Below, one piece after another: positions 6,011 to 6,362 of a stretch of 6,362 nt of DNA (positions are counted from its first letter, which is position 1; the number at the start of each line of letters is the position of its first letter). A program made the translations under genes and the position numbers. The stretch spans positions 1 to 6,362 of the forward strand of contig JACXTO010000152.1 in the NCBI GenBank assembly GCA_016919565.1, in the 5' to 3' direction. Below the pieces are notes generated by a model. It saw only the letters and a program-made list of their open reading frames with translations. It did not search any database and was not told where the DNA came from. The stretch comes from Methanomassiliicoccaceae archaeon. Its GTDB lineage: Archaea > Thermoplasmatota > Thermoplasmata > Methanomassiliicoccales > UBA472.

Positions 6011-6362
6011 TCGACCACCTCTGCGTTGAACTTCTGCTTCATGAAATTAATCGCCTCCTGACGGGTCATCCGGTGCTCCTTGGGCAGCCGGCGCTTCATG
6101 ACCCTGCGCTGCGTGATGCGGTATCCAGGCCTCTGGATGACCACGCTGACGTCCATGCCGAAGATGCCGATCTCCGGGTCATATCTCATGCCATCGAAAT
6201 CGGTATAGTCCGGCACACCGAAGGACAGATTGCCCTCTCGGTCGAACGAGTAGGACGCGATCCTGCGCTCCCTGGTGCCTAGTGCCCGGGTCAGGAACGT
6301 CTCGGCCTCGCCGCCCCTCAGGGTGACCTTGCAGCCGATGGGCATCCCCTCCCTGACCCCCA
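6007..6362 (-). CDS. rpl5: 50S ribosomal protein L5 (uL5), C-terminal part only
   Basis: uL5 binds 5S rRNA in the central protuberance and contacts the small subunit head. The frame is open from the window edge to TGA at 6007, giving about 117 visible residues. Roughly the first 50-60 of a usual 170-180-residue archaeal protein lie outside. The visible part begins with [16 protein letters not shown], which matches the internal region of archaeal uL5, not its start, so the ATG at 6345 is an internal Met. Further matches are [20 protein letters not shown] and [18 protein letters not shown], and a C-terminal helix with [20 protein letters not shown]. The stop overlaps the uS14 GTG by 4 bases. 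Confidence 0.96.
   Translation of the reverse strand, partial: GVREGMPIGCKVTLRGGEAETFLTRALGTRERRIASYSFDREGNLSFGVPDYTDFDGMRYDPEIGIFGMDVSVVIQRPGYRITQRRVMKRRLPKEHRMTRQEAINFMKQKFNAEVVE
6016..6021 (-). promoter_or_regulatory. Shine-Dalgarno of uS14; supports the GTG start
   Basis: The minus strand reads GAGGTGGTCGAGTGAAG. GAGGTG sits 5 bases before the GTG at 6010, inside the last codons of uL5. No other start codon in the uS14 frame is placed this well and leaves the zinc motif whole, so this site fixes the start. Confidence 0.85.

Overview
The window is a slice of an archaeal chromosome. It holds the distal half of the universally conserved ribosomal-protein (spc-type) operon, and every gene lies on the minus strand. 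Read in the direction of transcription (high to low coordinates), the order is uL5 (5' end outside the window), uS14, uS8, uL6, eL32, eL19, uL18, uS5, uL30, uL15 and SecY (last few codons outside the window). Insertion of eL32 and eL19 between uL6 and uL18, a long (155-residue) uL30 and a four-cysteine uS14 are diagnostic of Archaea. An eL32 with a long N-terminal extension, a SecY enlarged in its outer loops and the GC-rich coding style suggest a euryarchaeote. My best guess is Thermoplasmatota, possibly near Methanomassiliicoccales, but that placement is inference from remembered family features and not a computed phylogeny.

Layout: 6362-6007 uL5 (partial); 6010-5864 uS14 (GTG start, 48 residues); 5853-5464 uS8; 5452-4901 uL6; 4904-4128 eL32; 4124-3669 eL19; 3668-3168 uL18; 3166-2462 uS5; 2457-1990 uL30; 1961-1533 uL15; 1515-1 SecY (partial). 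Neighbouring genes overlap by 4 bases, abut, or are separated by 1 to 28 bases, so there is no intergenic stretch above 30 bases and no room for a terminator or another gene. Most junctions carry a Shine-Dalgarno sequence (GAGGTG, AAGGAGG, AAGGTGA) lying in the end of the preceding gene, which points to one transcript with coupled translation.

The genes work together in building the ribosome. uL5 and uL18 bind 5S rRNA in the central protuberance. uS14, uS8 and uS5 build the 30S subunit. uL6, eL32, eL19, uL30 and uL15 build the 50S subunit. SecY is the channel on which translating ribosomes dock to export or insert membrane proteins.

No novel system, mobile element, CRISPR array, tRNA or rRNA is present. 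The points that deserve a second look are modest: the eL32 N-terminal extension with a helix-hairpin-helix-like motif, a TATA-like AT-rich patch before uL15 where the Shine-Dalgarno signal is weakest, the enlarged outer loops of SecY, and stop codons that are built into the next gene's Shine-Dalgarno sequence.
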